Origin: Eublepharis macularius
Taxonomy: Eukaryota > Chordata > Lepidosauria > Squamata > Eublepharidae
Length of the DNA stretch: 64,000 nucleotides
Assembly (NCBI RefSeq): GCF_028583425.1
Contig: NC_072795.1
Location: 4,921,001 to 4,985,000, forward strand
Reading direction: 5' to 3'
Within the stretch, counting starts at the first letter, position 1. Each line of letters starts with the position of its first letter. A program made the position numbers and the translations under genes. The notes under the pieces are model-generated. The model did no database searches and was not told where the DNA came from. It was given only the letters and a program-made list of their open reading frames with translations. Positions 51,532 through 62,765 of this stretch are shown here, piece after piece.

Positions 51532-52248
51532 GGATGCAGAGCACTTAATTCTGAAGTACAGCAACCGTGAGCCCCTCCCCACCCGCCCAGTAGCCCAGAA
51601 CAAATTACTTTTAGCCCCCTCAGGGGACTTTCAGAAGAAGCCCATTCTAAAATGTAGAGCAGTTCAGAGTGACATGAAATGAGACTGCCCCTCCTGACTC
51701 CTCCTCAGTGCTCTGTCCCAGCTGGGGGTTCGACAAGAGCTCCCTTGATATTGACCCAATCAGAGCCTCCTTCAAGTAGAGAGGAGACACCTGTAAAGCA
51801 GCCCATTGACACAGGGTCCCAAGTGGCCTCTGTAACTGCATTAGCTGTGAGGAGCAATGTTGAAAGTTACATTATGACTTGGGAAAGCAGAAGGTGAGAC
51901 TGAAGCAACTGAAAAGAATTGATCTCTAGCTTGGGTCGGAGGGGTCTTCCGGATCTCACTGGCTGCTAGGGTCCTTTTTCTCATTGGTTGGTCTAACACA
52001 GGTCAAGTCAACCTTCTGTTTTCTCAAGGAAAAAGGGCACCTAGGATGGGGCTTCCCTTCTTCTTCCTCAGACTGACATTGACGATGCCTTGAATGGCTG
52101 TCTTGTGCTAGTTTAAAAGCTAACCCGGTATCCCATTTCCTCTTTCGGCAAGCCTTTTGAGTTGTACTCCGTCCTTTGTTTCGGAGTCTCTCTGCTAGCC
52201 CAAAGCTAACTTCTGCTGGGACGACACTGAGGTATTTATTTGTTATTT

Positions 52249-52277
52249 ATTTATCAGTGGCAGTGTTCACTATAAAT
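52249..52277 (+). promoter_or_regulatory. TFRC: Iron-responsive element A
   Basis: Lower stem ATTTAT/ATAAAT, bulged C at 52255, upper stem AGTGG/TCACT, loop CAGTGT (52261-52266). Perfect IRE fold. Confidence 0.95.
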
Positions 52278-52299
52278 GGGATTTGTTTTTCTACTGAAT

Positions 52300-52332
52300 A
52301 TAATTATCGGAAGCAGTGACTTCCATAATTAT
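52300..52332 (+). promoter_or_regulatory. TFRC: Iron-responsive element B
   Basis: Lower stem ATAATTAT/ATAATTAT, bulged C at 52308, upper stem GGAAG/CTTCC, loop CAGTGA (52314-52319). Perfect. Confidence 0.96.
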
Positions 52333-52356
52333 GACAGTTATACTGTCGGTTTTTTT

Positions 52357-52362
52357 AATAAA
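52357..52362 (+). terminator. TFRC: AATAAA inside the IRE cluster
   Basis: A canonical poly(A) hexamer 25 bp after IRE B and 410 bp before IRE C. Whether it is used is unknown. Confidence 0.35.
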
Positions 52363-52771
52363 GCAGCATCTGCTAGTACAAACCACCGTGGTGCTGGAAC
52401 TTTTGCCCCCGAGCAGTCAGTGGCCTTCAACAGCAGCCTCAGTTAGGAGTGTGAGACCGGAGGGAAGACTGCTTTTTCGTAAGCAGCCAGAGGTGGAAGA
52501 GGAGCCCAGGGCAAGCCGGGCTTGTTTCGCTGTCATCCAGAAAATGATGGGGGAAGACAAGCAGTGAGAAATGTGTTTCTGTCCGGCCCTTCTGTTGAGG
52601 ACGGGAGATACAGATTCTTTCTACCAGCCATTGCAGAGGCTAAAGGAAGGCATCGGTTCTCTTAAGCTGTCGGAAGCCATTGCGAGCTCGTGTTAATCTT
52701 GGGCTTGAACCAAAAGTGGCAGCTTCCATGCAAAACTTCCAGTACCATGCTGTGCCACGAGAACCTAGGTC

Positions 52772-52802
52772 ACATTATCGGGTGCAGTGCCTCCCATAAT
52801 GT
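52772..52802 (+). promoter_or_regulatory. TFRC: Iron-responsive element C, with stem mismatch
   Basis: Lower stem ACATTAT/ATAATGT, bulged C at 52779, loop CAGTGC (52785-52790). The upper stem GGGTG/CTCCC has a T-T mismatch (52783/52792). Confidence 0.88.
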
Positions 52803-52836
52803 TAAAGAACAAGGTAGTTTTTGCCTACCACAGTGT

Positions 52837-52863
52837 TATATCGGAGGCAGTGACCTCCATATG
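52837..52863 (+). promoter_or_regulatory. TFRC: Iron-responsive element D
   Basis: Lower stem ATAT/ATAT, bulged C at 52842, upper stem GGAGG/CCTCC, loop CAGTGA (52848-52853). Perfect upper half. Confidence 0.95.
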
Positions 52864-52882
52864 TTGCACAAAGGGGTGTCTT

Positions 52883-52912
52883 AATTATCGGGGACAGGGT
52901 TTCCCATAATTT
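52883..52912 (+). promoter_or_regulatory. TFRC: Iron-responsive element E, variant loop
   Basis: Lower stem AATTAT/ATAATT, bulged C at 52889, upper stem GGGGA/TTCCC with one G-T pair, loop CAGGGT (52895-52900) instead of CAGTGN. Confidence 0.85.
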
Positions 52913-53945
52913 TCCTTAAATGCTCACCATGCAACAACATCTGCAGAGCATGATCGTTAGTATCTAACATGTGTATATTTGAACTTCTGCGATTGTCTTT
53001 CTGTGTCTGGAATTGCTTCATGCTGGCTGCCTTATCTCGGGTAGCTTGTATCCCTGGGATGGAGTCTAAAATGGTGAGGTGCCACAACTCATTGTGTGTT
53101 GCTGTGGTTACTGAGGATGCGTTCAGGCAATTGAGAGACCTGGTGAGGTTTTGTAACTCTTGAGCAAATGTTCTGTTTTGCATTATTGCTTTGTGAAACG
53201 GCTGTGGATGAAATCTATAGGGCTGGTGTAGATTTGAGAATCCTTGTATTGAAATAGGAATGTGCAGCAAGAGTCTGAATGGGCAAATGTCAAGCCTGTT
53301 TCCATTATCCAAAACTGAGAGCAATTCCTAGTCCTTCAGCCTTGCCTCTGGCAAAGCTCAGCCAGCTGTTTTCAGGAATACAATTTCTAAAAGCTCCCTT
53401 AAACTGATAAGAAGGCTGCATCTTTCTCTGCGATGCTTCTCTAGCCTTGATTAGAAGACGTTCTTCTGCTTAATGAGGGCCCTCCAGGCACAGGTACCAT
53501 AATATGTTGTGCTGGAGAAATGTGCAGGGCAACTGGATGGTGTGTGCAACACGTCTAAAATTAGACTGACCCCTTCAAGCTACCCTCTAATAGCAAGTAC
53601 TCCATTTAAGCAAATCCCCTGTTACGCATTTCAAAGCCTTGTGTGGAAGTGAAAAGATCTAGCTTAGTCATGAATCCTGTGCATGGTTTTCCTCCCTGTG
53701 TTTCATAAGCAAATCACCTCTTGGGCATGGATCTTTATGTGTGTTGTTCTGTAGTGTTGCATTGCATGTGATTTGTACGGGTAATAATGCGCTAGACATA
53801 CATAGTTGCTGCATTGTACGCATGGAGTCTGAGGTACTCTGCATTTCATGGTTTTTGTGCTATTGTGCTATGACTTGATTTGGAAGTGGGGACTGCTTAC
53901 TTAGTGGGACGGCTGGTCGAGAATCTGGAAGACACGATTGTCCGT

Positions 53946-53951
53946 AATAAA
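53946..53951 (+). terminator. TFRC: Poly(A) signal, likely TFRC main site
   Basis: AATAAA in gtaataaaaagaacc, giving a 3' UTR of about 2.4 kb, the family's usual length. A T-rich stretch follows at about 53987. Confidence 0.6.
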
Positions 53952-55428
53952 AAGAACCAAGAAATGAAGGTTTAACTGCTTCTGAAGTCTTATTGCCGCT
54001 AGCATTGTTCATCTCCTCCAATTCTGTTTGCTTAACTTTTGAGATCCTAGAGCCTCTGCCACCGCCCACCCCACATGATATACACAGCCAAGGAACAAGG
54101 ACTTACAGGAAGAAGCTACACCCCTACTCTCACTAGCCACGCACCAATCCCTGCCTGAAGTCAACTGTATTGCATTCTTTTAGGCTAGGGGATAATACTA
54201 AGAAAGCCAGCTTCCATTAGTTAAAAGACACCGAGTCTTAGTATGTTGCTAAAGCTGCCCTTATGACTGAACCCTCTGCAGTTCTCTAGAAGTTAATCAG
54301 GGGTGCAGGATAGGGTGCATAAATGGGAATAAAAACATGTCTTAATCCAAGTGCTTCTGCTTCTGCCTCACCGTAAATGTTGGTGAATATTTGACTTTCT
54401 GCTATTCCACCATAAGTGTAGCTAGATGCAATGAGATGAAATGTTTTGCTAGTATGTGGACACTGATCATACAGTTAGAAGAGATTTTTGAAGTCTCTGT
54501 GGGACATTGCTCACAAGGCAGAGGTGGTAGAAGAACTGCAGCATATCCCTATTTTATCTGAAATGCTGGAGGCCTGGAGTCTCCAAAGCAGCTGTGCCCC
54601 TCCCGTGGAATAAGCAATCTTCCTGTTTGCTAATGACAGGTTATTTTCTTAACGCAAGTTGCAGTTGTCCGAAATGTCATAAACCAGATACATGCTCACC
54701 GGGCTAGGAGTGGTGAGTTTAGCAGGCTGCTAGATCTCTAAGCCGAAGCAGAGAATCGCAGACGTGGCCTTGCAATTAAAGTGGAGACGAGAGGGGAGAG
54801 AACTAATTCTAGAGGAAGTATGCTTCCGACTACCCTGTTGTCAGCCTACCTTTGTCTTGCAGTCTTGGTTCAAATCTGAACTCAGGCAGCAACCTGTAAC
54901 GCTTGCTGCTGTTTCAACCACGGCAGTATTTGTATCTTGTATTTCTAAACTGTGCCAAGAGAAACTGGGTGCCGCTCAGGGGTATGGAATGGGTAGGATA
55001 CTCAAACAGTACATACGGCCCTTACTTATTCACAGCTCTGGGCGTGCAGAGGGGTGCAAACAGGATGAAACTGCTTTTTTCCCCATGGAGTTGGTTTAGG
55101 GGAGCTGCTGTGTATATCCCCCACCCTTCCTACCTGAAACAGCTCACGTGGCCACAAAAGGATCTGAAAGCCAGTCTTGCGTGTACTGCCTTTTATCCGG
55201 ACAAACTCAAACAGCCCAACATTGCAAGCTTTTCCATTCTCTCTGACATCTTCAGCCTGAATCCTTGGCATCAAAAGAAAGTGAACCTGACACACGAGGA
55301 AGGGGTCACATTAACTGGACCAACCGGGAATGTTGCAAACGTTGCTCAATGGCGAAGGCTCTTAAGTGAGCGATTTTTATCAGGCTTGCAGATTGTGCCC
55401 TAGGTTGTGAAACAAACCTTTATTAAAA

Positions 55429-55434
55429 AATAAA
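55429..55434 (+). terminator. TFRC: Downstream poly(A) signal candidate
   Basis: AATAAA followed by gtttgtctcgt, a GT-rich downstream element. It would give a 3.9-kb 3' UTR. No repeat is recognised between the two sites. Confidence 0.4.
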
Positions 55435-56029
55435 GTTTGTCTCGTATCCGGAACCCTTGTCCTAGGTAAAAAGTATTACTATTTGCTTAAAATATCAAGT
55501 AGCCTGCCTTTCCACCCATTTCCTGCACCAGGATGGTTTCCTGTCTTCTAAGATTAGAAATGCCACAAAACGCATGTGCAATCCAAAAATGAGAAACGCA
55601 CAAAGCAGCCAGTGGGTGTGACTCGCCCAAGACTTAAAAAGCAAGCAGCATTTTATAAAAACACCAGCAGCCTCGAGGTAGCAACACATGGCACTCCTGA
55701 CTGGCTCTTCCACAGCTATTCACGAGTAGCATGGCTCAAGGCCTGTCTTTCTCAGCCCACAAGGGGGTAGGTAAGTATCTTTGCCTGACGAATTATCAAA
55801 GACAATCTCGCAAGAGTTCAATAAGCTCTAATGGGTGTGCTCTGTCCTCCTGTGTTTGAAAGGAGCGTTAGCTGCTCAGATGAGTGGGGGAGGCAGGGGT
55901 TGTGGATATCCCCCTGCCTGCCTGCCTTTCTGTCAATATATAGAGTCTGCTCTGGGGGGAGGTAACATGGTCTAGGCTGCAGTACTGAGCAAGGAGGGGG
56001 CCTTAATTCTCCCCACAGCTCAAAAATGT

Positions 56030-56235
56030 CTGATGGTTGTTGTGGGTTTTCCGGGCTGTATTGCCGTGGTCTTGGCATTGTAGTTCCTGACGTTTCGCCA
56101 GCAGCTGTGGCTGGCATCTTCAGAGGTGTAGCACCAAAAGATAGAGATCTTTTGTGTCACTGAGAGATCTCTATACAGCCCGGAAAAACCCACAACAACC
56201 ATCATTCTCTGGCCGTGAAAGCCTTCGACAATACA
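56030..56235 (-). mobile_element. Penelope-like pLTR, folded copy
   Basis: ggttgttgtgggttttccgg, gtcttggcattgtagttcct, then after agagatctcta the inverse tacagcccggaaaaacccac and ggccgtgaaagccttcgaca. Same family as 2358-3038, here with almost no internal sequence. Confidence 0.75.
56089..56123 (-). ncRNA. Hammerhead-ribozyme-like motif in pLTR
   Basis: Minus strand CUGAAGA (56123-56117), stem II GCCAGC...GCUGGC, GAAA, and AC/GU then C (56089). Identical core to 2916-2950. Confidence 0.6.
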
Positions 56236-56999
56236 AAAATGTCTTTCTTAGGCACCTTTATGGCTTTGCACATACTCTCTGGAGCCAAGGAGTGAAGTTC
56301 TTTGGGTGGGAGAGAGACTGCAAGAAAGCAGAATCTCGACTGTTTTCCACGTGATTGTATCACATATTAAGCTGAGCCCCATAGTGAAGGCTGCTGTGAA
56401 CTGGCCTAACCTGTAGGTTTATTGAACTTTGTAGTTGGCTGTGGGCCTGAAAGAAAGCAAAGGGCACCTGCCATTTGCAGCTTAATCATAAACATAACAT
56501 TGTTCCGTTCCATAAGATCTTTAGCAGATCAGCCTGGTGAAGGTCTATCCAACGTCCTGTTTCGCTAACACAGGATGTAGAGGCTGAGTTCTCCCACCTC
56601 CGCCACCCCAACTGCCTCCCAGCAGTGCTGCTCCTGGATATGGAGCCTCTATTCAGTCACTAAGACCAGTAGCCATTGAGGGACCTCCATGAATCCGTCT
56701 AACCCCCTATGTCCCTGGCCCTCGCTATCTCCGCCTGCAGCGAATGCCACGTTTTCTTTACTCCTGTGCTATCTTTCTGCCCAAATAATGTCTCCAAGGT
56801 GGCAAACATCAAAACATTAAAGAGTGTTTTAAATATAAATTCAATACAAACAGACAGACATGCATACATAAGGGGGGGGGAGGTCCAATAAAAGTTACAG
56901 GGGGTATGCCAAACACAAAGGTCTTTATCCATTGGCAGAAGACGATACAGGGAGATGGACAAAGCTCCCTGGGGCGGGAGTTCCATTTCTTTATTTTTT

Positions 57000-57530
57000 A
57001 ATTATGTCATTTATAGTCTGCCTTTCTCACTGAGACTCCAAGTGGATTACACAGTGTGAGATTAGTACAATCAGCATCAAGGATGTTTCCATAAACAATG
57101 CCATGGGGTAAATAAATGCAAATTTACAAAGATGTAGCATTAGCAAGAATCCAATACAGAGCTGAAGAAATGATGAAGCAAAACATAATTTTAGGACCGA
57201 CATTAGACAGCATGAAGCACAGGTAGTTTATAGGAGCAAATATTTAAAGCAATAGGTACTGGTGAGTTACTTGGTGAGTAAAGAAGTATTTCCTTTTATC
57301 TCTACAGAGTCCTTATTTCCCAACAACTTCATAGGTGTCCCTGAGTTCTAGTATCATGGAAGAAGACGATAAAAGTTTCCACTGGCTGCATCCCATGAAT
57401 AATTTTATAAACCTCTTTATCACGTCTCCCATTAGCTGACTTTTTTTCTGGACAGAAAAGCCCCGCTCTCTCTATCCATCCCTGATAGGAAAAGTGCCTC
57501 AACCTCCTAATCATCTTGGTTGCCATTTTC
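57000..57530 (-). mobile_element. CR1/L3-type LINE fragment
   Basis: Minus-strand frame ending near 57329 contains DKEVYKIIHGMQPVETF and MIRRLRHFSYQGW, cognate to the CR1 ORF2 end at 61537-61857. The plus side (57005-57080) shares gtctgcctttctcactgaga with 23290 and 18565. Confidence 0.55.
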
Positions 57531-59410
57531 TACACTTGTTTCCACCTCTGCAAACATCATTTTTCAATACCAAGGCTAGTAACTGAGGGTGCAGGTTTGG
57601 CCCAGGGCCCTCCAATTCCCCCCACACACACACACTCCAGTACTGAAGGGGCTTAGCCATTGGCCATATGGGAAAGCATGGGTGGTTCTCTGACTCAATT
57701 TGTCCTGCAGATAGCGCTATAGCACCACTGCTGGGGTTTTAAAACTCTGCCCTCCTCAGTCCCCAAATCCCTGCTTCCCTATTTGTGCAGGGGATGGCAG
57801 ATTCTGATGGTTAGTGGCACTTTTGAGGCCAGGGCAGGAAAAAAGATGGGGGCTGCCTCGCTTTTGTGCAATGTCCCCCTTTCCCGTTATGCCCAACTGA
57901 AACGGCTTCAGGACATGGGACCGAAATTGGTCTCCCCCATTCCCCCATCGATGCCTTTCTTTTTCTTCCAAGTCCAGTCTTAGTGTTTCACCCCACTGGA
58001 CAGGTTGTCTCTCAACTGCAAAGCCTTGGCTTGCACGAAGAAGGTTTTCAAAAGGATGAGGTGCTGAGAAAGACCTCGCCTGGAGACCCTGGACGGAAGC
58101 CAGAGGAGGCGGAACCGGACAGACCCCCACTCTGGCCAACACTAGGCAGCTTCATTCATCTGGATCCCTGGTGCTGACTCCGGTGCCCCATGCCCCTGCC
58201 ATGCTCTCTACCAGGCAACCCCCCCCATTTGTATCCTGCTATGGACCCCCTCCCAGTCCCTGTACTCAATTTTTAGCCCTCCTGGATCGCCCTCCAAGAC
58301 CGCCTCGCCCTTCAGTGCCCCCTTCCAGCCACTTTCTACCCCCACCCCATCGCCCGGAGCATGAGTCGGTCGGTCCCTTCCCTGGCCAAGAGGGGACAGG
58401 CAAACCCTCTCCAGCCACGAACACGAACATGTAACGGGCAGCTATGACTGCACAACTTGGCTGGCTGGGGCCTGGAAAGCGGCCGGTGCCTGGGTGAGAT
58501 GCTCAAGTGGTCCAGCTATTCCTGCATCCCAGCCGGAAGATGCTCCATGGTCTGCGGATGCCCAGGGCGCACTGGCAAACAAGTCAGTTGCTACTTGCAG
58601 TTCCGCTGGGCTGGGGGGTCTGGGTGGGGGAGTTTAATCCTCTGGAACAGATTGGTAGGGCTTGGGGGCCATGTGGTTGCTCCTCCACCTGGCTGGAAAT
58701 GGCAGCTGCCAACCAAGAGGAACTTGCAAAAGTTTTCCTTGAGCCAGGCAATATTCAGCCAAGACCCCCTTTGCTGCGTTCATCTCACCACCCTCACGAA
58801 CTGAAAAGGTTTTAATCAAGAAGAAAAAAGTCTGTGTATATGTAAGCTGAGAACTTTGGAAAATACAGCTAAAATCTCTCAGGCAAACTGAAGCTTTAGG
58901 ACTGAGAACTGAAACCAAAATTCATTGTCAAATCCTGGCTTATCATTATGCTGCAGGTCTTCCTTGGGGTATGCAAAGGAGGAAGAAAAAACAGCCTTTG
59001 AGCACATGCAAAGTATCTTTCCAAGTGCATATTTATTTACATTATAATGGAATGGAATGGAAAAGTGGGAAGGGACTAAATTTTTTGTTTATTTCCCCTT
59101 CGAACCTGATAGTTTTATGGATTTTTTTTGAGGATTGTCAGTGGTGAATTTGTACTGTTATAATGGCTTGTTTTTAATATTGATAACTTATATTGTTTAA
59201 ATGGTTTTATAGTATTGTTGTTTTCTTGTCAGCCATTTCAAGCAGTTGTGTAGAGGCAGCATATAAATTCCCTAAATAAACAAACAATCTGAGTTAGGAA
59301 TGTCCTTATCTACATCATTCCATAGGGCAGCGGGCGGAACAGCTCCTGCTTTGCATGCAAGAAATGCCCAAATCAGTTCCCTGCATTGGATCTCCAGTTC
59401 TCGGATCTCA
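57531..59410. other. Intergenic, GC-rich to AT-rich, unassigned
   Basis: Contains overlapping frames of up to 128 codons on both strands between 57756 and 58815 with no recognisable domain and biased Pro/Arg composition. I see no splice or start context that supports a gene. 58980-59290 is AT-rich. Confidence 0.35.
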
Positions 59411-59608
59411 GAGCCAAGCTACAAGTGATGAATTACACTTGCCTGGCAAGTGAACAGACTCACGTATATTCCTCCCTGTTCACTTGCCATTCACTTGATC
59501 TTCACTTGATGAAGTGGAGCGCAAGTGAATGGCAAGTGAACAGGGAGGAATACACGTGAATCTGCTCACTTGCCAGGCAAGTGTAATTCGTCACTTGTAG
59601 CTTGGCTC
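59411..59608. mobile_element. Hairpin MITE, GAGCCAAGCTACAAGTGA family
   Basis: Termini GAGCCAAGCTACAAGTGATG and inverse, flanked by TCA (59408-59410, 59609-59611). Arms pair through gtattcctccctgttcactt and its complement. 198 bp. Confidence 0.85.
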
Positions 59609-59872
59609 TCAGACACCAAGAATTACATCTCTCAAAGATTCTTGGCCATATGGGGTGGCCTCTTTAATGGACTGCCAGTCCTGCTCTGGATAAGGCAATT
59701 TTTCATGCTTACTTAACTGCCAAAGGACAACTGCCCCAACAACCAAAGGCAGGCAGGGAAACCACTGGATATTGCTTTTTGTGTACTGCATTAACTACAT
59801 AAATTGGTATTAATCACCCTGCTTTGAGCTAGAAAAAGTAAACTATTTGCTGTAAATGTAATCAAAATCAAT

Positions 59873-60308
59873 TAGGGCTTTTTTCTGGGAAAAGAGGTGG
59901 TGGAAAGCACACGCGCTCCCGGGACCGCATGATGACATCATCATGCAGGTTGTGGCCACCCTGGGGGCGCTCCTGTGCTCTACAGGGGGCCCAGTTTGGG
60001 CCCAAATTGGCCTGGAACGTGCTGCTGCCATATGAGAGAGTACTCGCCTGCCCGGCAGCAGCCCCATCCTGGCTGTTTTGGGCCCGAATTGGGCCTGAAA
60101 CGGCCCGGATCAGACCCAAATCAGCCTGGAACAGGCCACTGCTGGGCGGGAGAACCCTCCCCCGCCCGGCAGCAGCCCGATCCTGGCCGTTTCGGGCCCG
60201 AATTGGGCCAAAATGGGCCCAAAATGGCCAAAACGGGCCCCCAAACCCACCAGCCGTGAGTATTTTTAAGAAGTGCTGGAATGCCGTTCTGGCTGAAAAA
60301 AAGCCCTG
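59873..60308. mobile_element. hAT MITE with AGGGCTTTTTTC ends
   Basis: Starts agggcttttttctgggaaaa and ends gctgaaaaaaagccctg, as 7958-8123 and 9438-9697, but with a 430-bp GC-rich core holding repeats of cccgaattgggcc and a decayed palindrome gcatgatgacatcatcatgc. No clear 8-bp duplication. Confidence 0.65.
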
Positions 60309-60410
60309 GCTACAATTAATAAAGCAAAGCACAGCTGGGGTTGTTACCCTCCTTCTCTGTGGAAGCTTCCAGGATAACCACACATTTCCTTGCTTCAGAA
60401 ACTTGACTTA

Positions 60411-60699
60411 GGCTTTTTTTTTGCACAGGTGATTTTTGCTGCTTTTGGCCCCATACCTCTTCAGGTTTTCTTCCAAATTCCGGACGCTGACCTCCCCCCT
60501 CAGATTTCAATGTGGCCTTTCAAGGGTTGTCTTTTGAGTTTTCTGAGTGGACTTTTTCTGCTCAGCGAAAAAATTCGGAAGAGAACCCTTGAAACCCTGC
60601 ATTGAAATCTGAAGAGGGATTTCATCATCCAGCATTCGGAAGAAAACCTGAAGAGATATGGGGCCGGAAGAGGCAAAAATGCCCCGTGAAAAAAAGGCC
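60411..60699. mobile_element. Hairpin MITE with TTA duplication
   Basis: Ends GGCTTTTTTTTGCACAGG and GTGAAAAAAAGGCC, flanked by tta (60408-60410, 60700-60702), the classic PIF/Harbinger duplication. Inner arms pair (cttcaggttttcttcc / ggaagaaaacctgaag). Confidence 0.75.
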
Positions 60700-60880
60700 T
60701 TAGATGCCATCAAGCGTGTGGAAAGTAGGTGCATGGCAGAAAAACAGCCCAGTGACCAAATGGTTGCATATAACTCAAGTAAGTGACAGCAAGGGAAGAG
60801 AAGAAACGGATACACCTGTAATCCTAAGAAGGTGGGCTTAGACTGGAGTATGTCTTGCACTGACGATTGCTGTAGACTCA

Positions 60881-61082
60881 GAGCCAAGCTACAAGTGACT
60901 CCTGACACAGGTTGGACACTTGTCAGCTTCCCTCAAGTTTTGATGGGAAATGTAGGCGTCCTGGTCTTGCAGCTGTAATGCAGAGCCAAGCTGTAAAACC
61001 AGGATGCCTACATTTCCCATCAAAACTTGAGGGAAGCCGACTAGTGTCCAATCTCTGTCAGGCGTCACTTGTAGCTTGGCTC
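60881..61082. mobile_element. Hairpin MITE, GAGCCAAGCTACAAGTGA ends, other core
   Basis: Same termini and the same TCA duplication (60878-60880, 61083-61085) as 59411-59608, but the arms are a different sequence (ctcaagttttgatgggaaat / atttcccatcaaaacttgag). An internal gcagagccaagctgtaa resembles another terminus. Confidence 0.8.
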
Positions 61083-61519
61083 TCACTAGCTATTCAGGTG
61101 TGGGGGAAGGAGAAATAACCCAGCACCACTCTCATTAACAATGAAGCAGGGGCCACACCACCAAGCTACAACCAGAGAACATAGTACACATTTTACCTCC
61201 CTCCCCTCGCCCCATAAGGTTGTTATTTTTGTCCACAACTCTTCCTGTCCTTGCTTGTCCCAGGCAATCTCTCCTCCTCGCCTGTTTTTCTCACTCTTTC
61301 TGACTCATTTTCTGCCAGGGGGTCTTGGCCCTGCCTCTTCCCTGACTAACTCCAGTCTCCTTCCTACCTTCAAGAACAGGTTGCCAGAGAGTACAAGCCG
61401 AGACGAGATGTTTGATCAGAAGGGCCGAGTTCACATTCCCTGCCGCCCACAAAACAACGTGTACCACTCTGCGCCACGGGGCCCTCACCAGGCCAGACCA
61501 TAAAGAAGTCTGAGTTTTT

Positions 61520-62075
61520 GCTATTGTAGAACAAGCATGGCCAATGGGGAAGGGACATGGAGAAACGGCGACAGACTGAGGGGTGACATGATAGAGGTTT
61601 ACAAGATTATGCATGGGGTAGAGAAGGTAGAGAGAGAAGTATTTTTCTCCCTTTCTCACAATACAAGAACGCGTGGGCACTCAATGAAATTGCTGAGCAG
61701 TCGGGTTAGAACGGATACAAGGAAGTACTTCTTCACCCAAAGGGTGATTAACACATGGAATTCACTGCCTCAGGAGGTGGTGGCAGCTTCAAGCATAGAC
61801 AGCTTCAAGAGGGGATTGGATACACATATGGAGCAGAGGTCCATCAGGGGCTATTAGCCACAAGGTATAGATGGAACTCTCTGTCTAGGGCAGTGATGCT
61901 CTGAATTCTTGGTGTTTGGGGGGGGGGGCAATCAGTGGGAGGGCTTCTAGTGTCCCTTCCCCACTGGCAGACCTCCTGAGGACACCTGGGTTTTTGGCCA
62001 CTGTGTGACACAGTGCTGGACTGGTTGGGCCATTGGCCTGATCCAACATGGCTTCTCTTATGTTCTTATGTTCTT
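61520..62075 (+). mobile_element. CR1-like LINE 3' end
   Basis: The frame at 61537-61857 is the ORF2 C-terminus (IEVYKIMHG, RTDTRKYFFTQRVINTWNSL, PQEVVAASSIDSFKRGLD), followed by a 3' UTR ending ggcctgatccaacatggctt and the short-repeat tail tatgttcttatgttctta typical of CR1. Confidence 0.85.
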
Positions 62076-62431
62076 AATTCCCTGGAAGATGATTAATCCT
62101 TCCATTATACATAAATAACCGTTTAGGTGATCTCGCCATTTAGGATCAAGTGCTGGAACTCAGCCTGGTTCTGAAACTGGCTCACAACAGCCCGATGAGA
62201 GGGTCTTCAGCACCATGCAGTCATGGGAGGGCAAGGCACAAGGGCAGAAGAAACCCTGAACTGCCACTCTTGATTTCCTCTCCCCCTTCCCTTTCCCTCC
62301 TGCTAGCACCTAATAGTTCTTATAAAAACAAAACAAAAACCCACTTAACCATAGAGTGTAAGAATGTGCGCTCCACTTTTTATAACATTCATCTTGATGC
62401 TTTTACCAATAAATTTAACTGTTGTCATAGA

Positions 62432-62637
62432 TCCAGAGGAGTTAGCCTTGTTAACATGTAGGTGTAAAATAGTAAAGAGTCCAGTAGCATCTTTAAGACT
62501 AACCAACTTTATAAGCTTTTGAGAACCACAGCTCTCTTCATCGGATGCATCTGACGAAGAGAGCTGTGGTTCTCAAAAGTTTATGCTACAATAAAGTTGG
62601 TTAGTCTTAAAGGTGCTACTGGACTCTTTATTATTTT
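62432..62637. mobile_element. Penelope pLTR-like head-to-head hairpin
   Basis: ccagaggagttagccttgtt, gagtccagtagcatctttaa, centre tcggatgcatctga, inverse arm to ggtgctactggactc. Plus arm has CUGACGA (62551-62557) but AAAA in place of GAAA. Confidence 0.7.
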
Positions 62638-62765
62638 TAACTGTTACGAGGCTAAAAAAGCCCGTCCTGCTGCCTATCTCCCACCCACCCAGCACAGTTC
62701 TCCTTGGGCTCTCTGGGAAAGTCCTAGAGAATATATATGTTCCCTTTTTTGCTGAGATGCTCTCT

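Larger units (their letters stand above)
51532..53970 (+). other. TFRC: TFRC 3' UTR
   Basis: About 2.4 kb from the stop to the AATAAA at 53946, close to the length of other vertebrate TFRC 3' UTRs. It carries the five IREs in 52249-52912, with about 440 bp of spacer between the second and third. When iron is low, IRPs bind the IREs and protect the mRNA from endonucleolytic decay. Confidence 0.85.

Noticed and set aside
59868..60411. 160-171-codon frames with repeated GPxxARIGP or similar
   Set aside because: They arise from short gggcccgaattgggcc-like repeats inside the MITE at 59873-60308.
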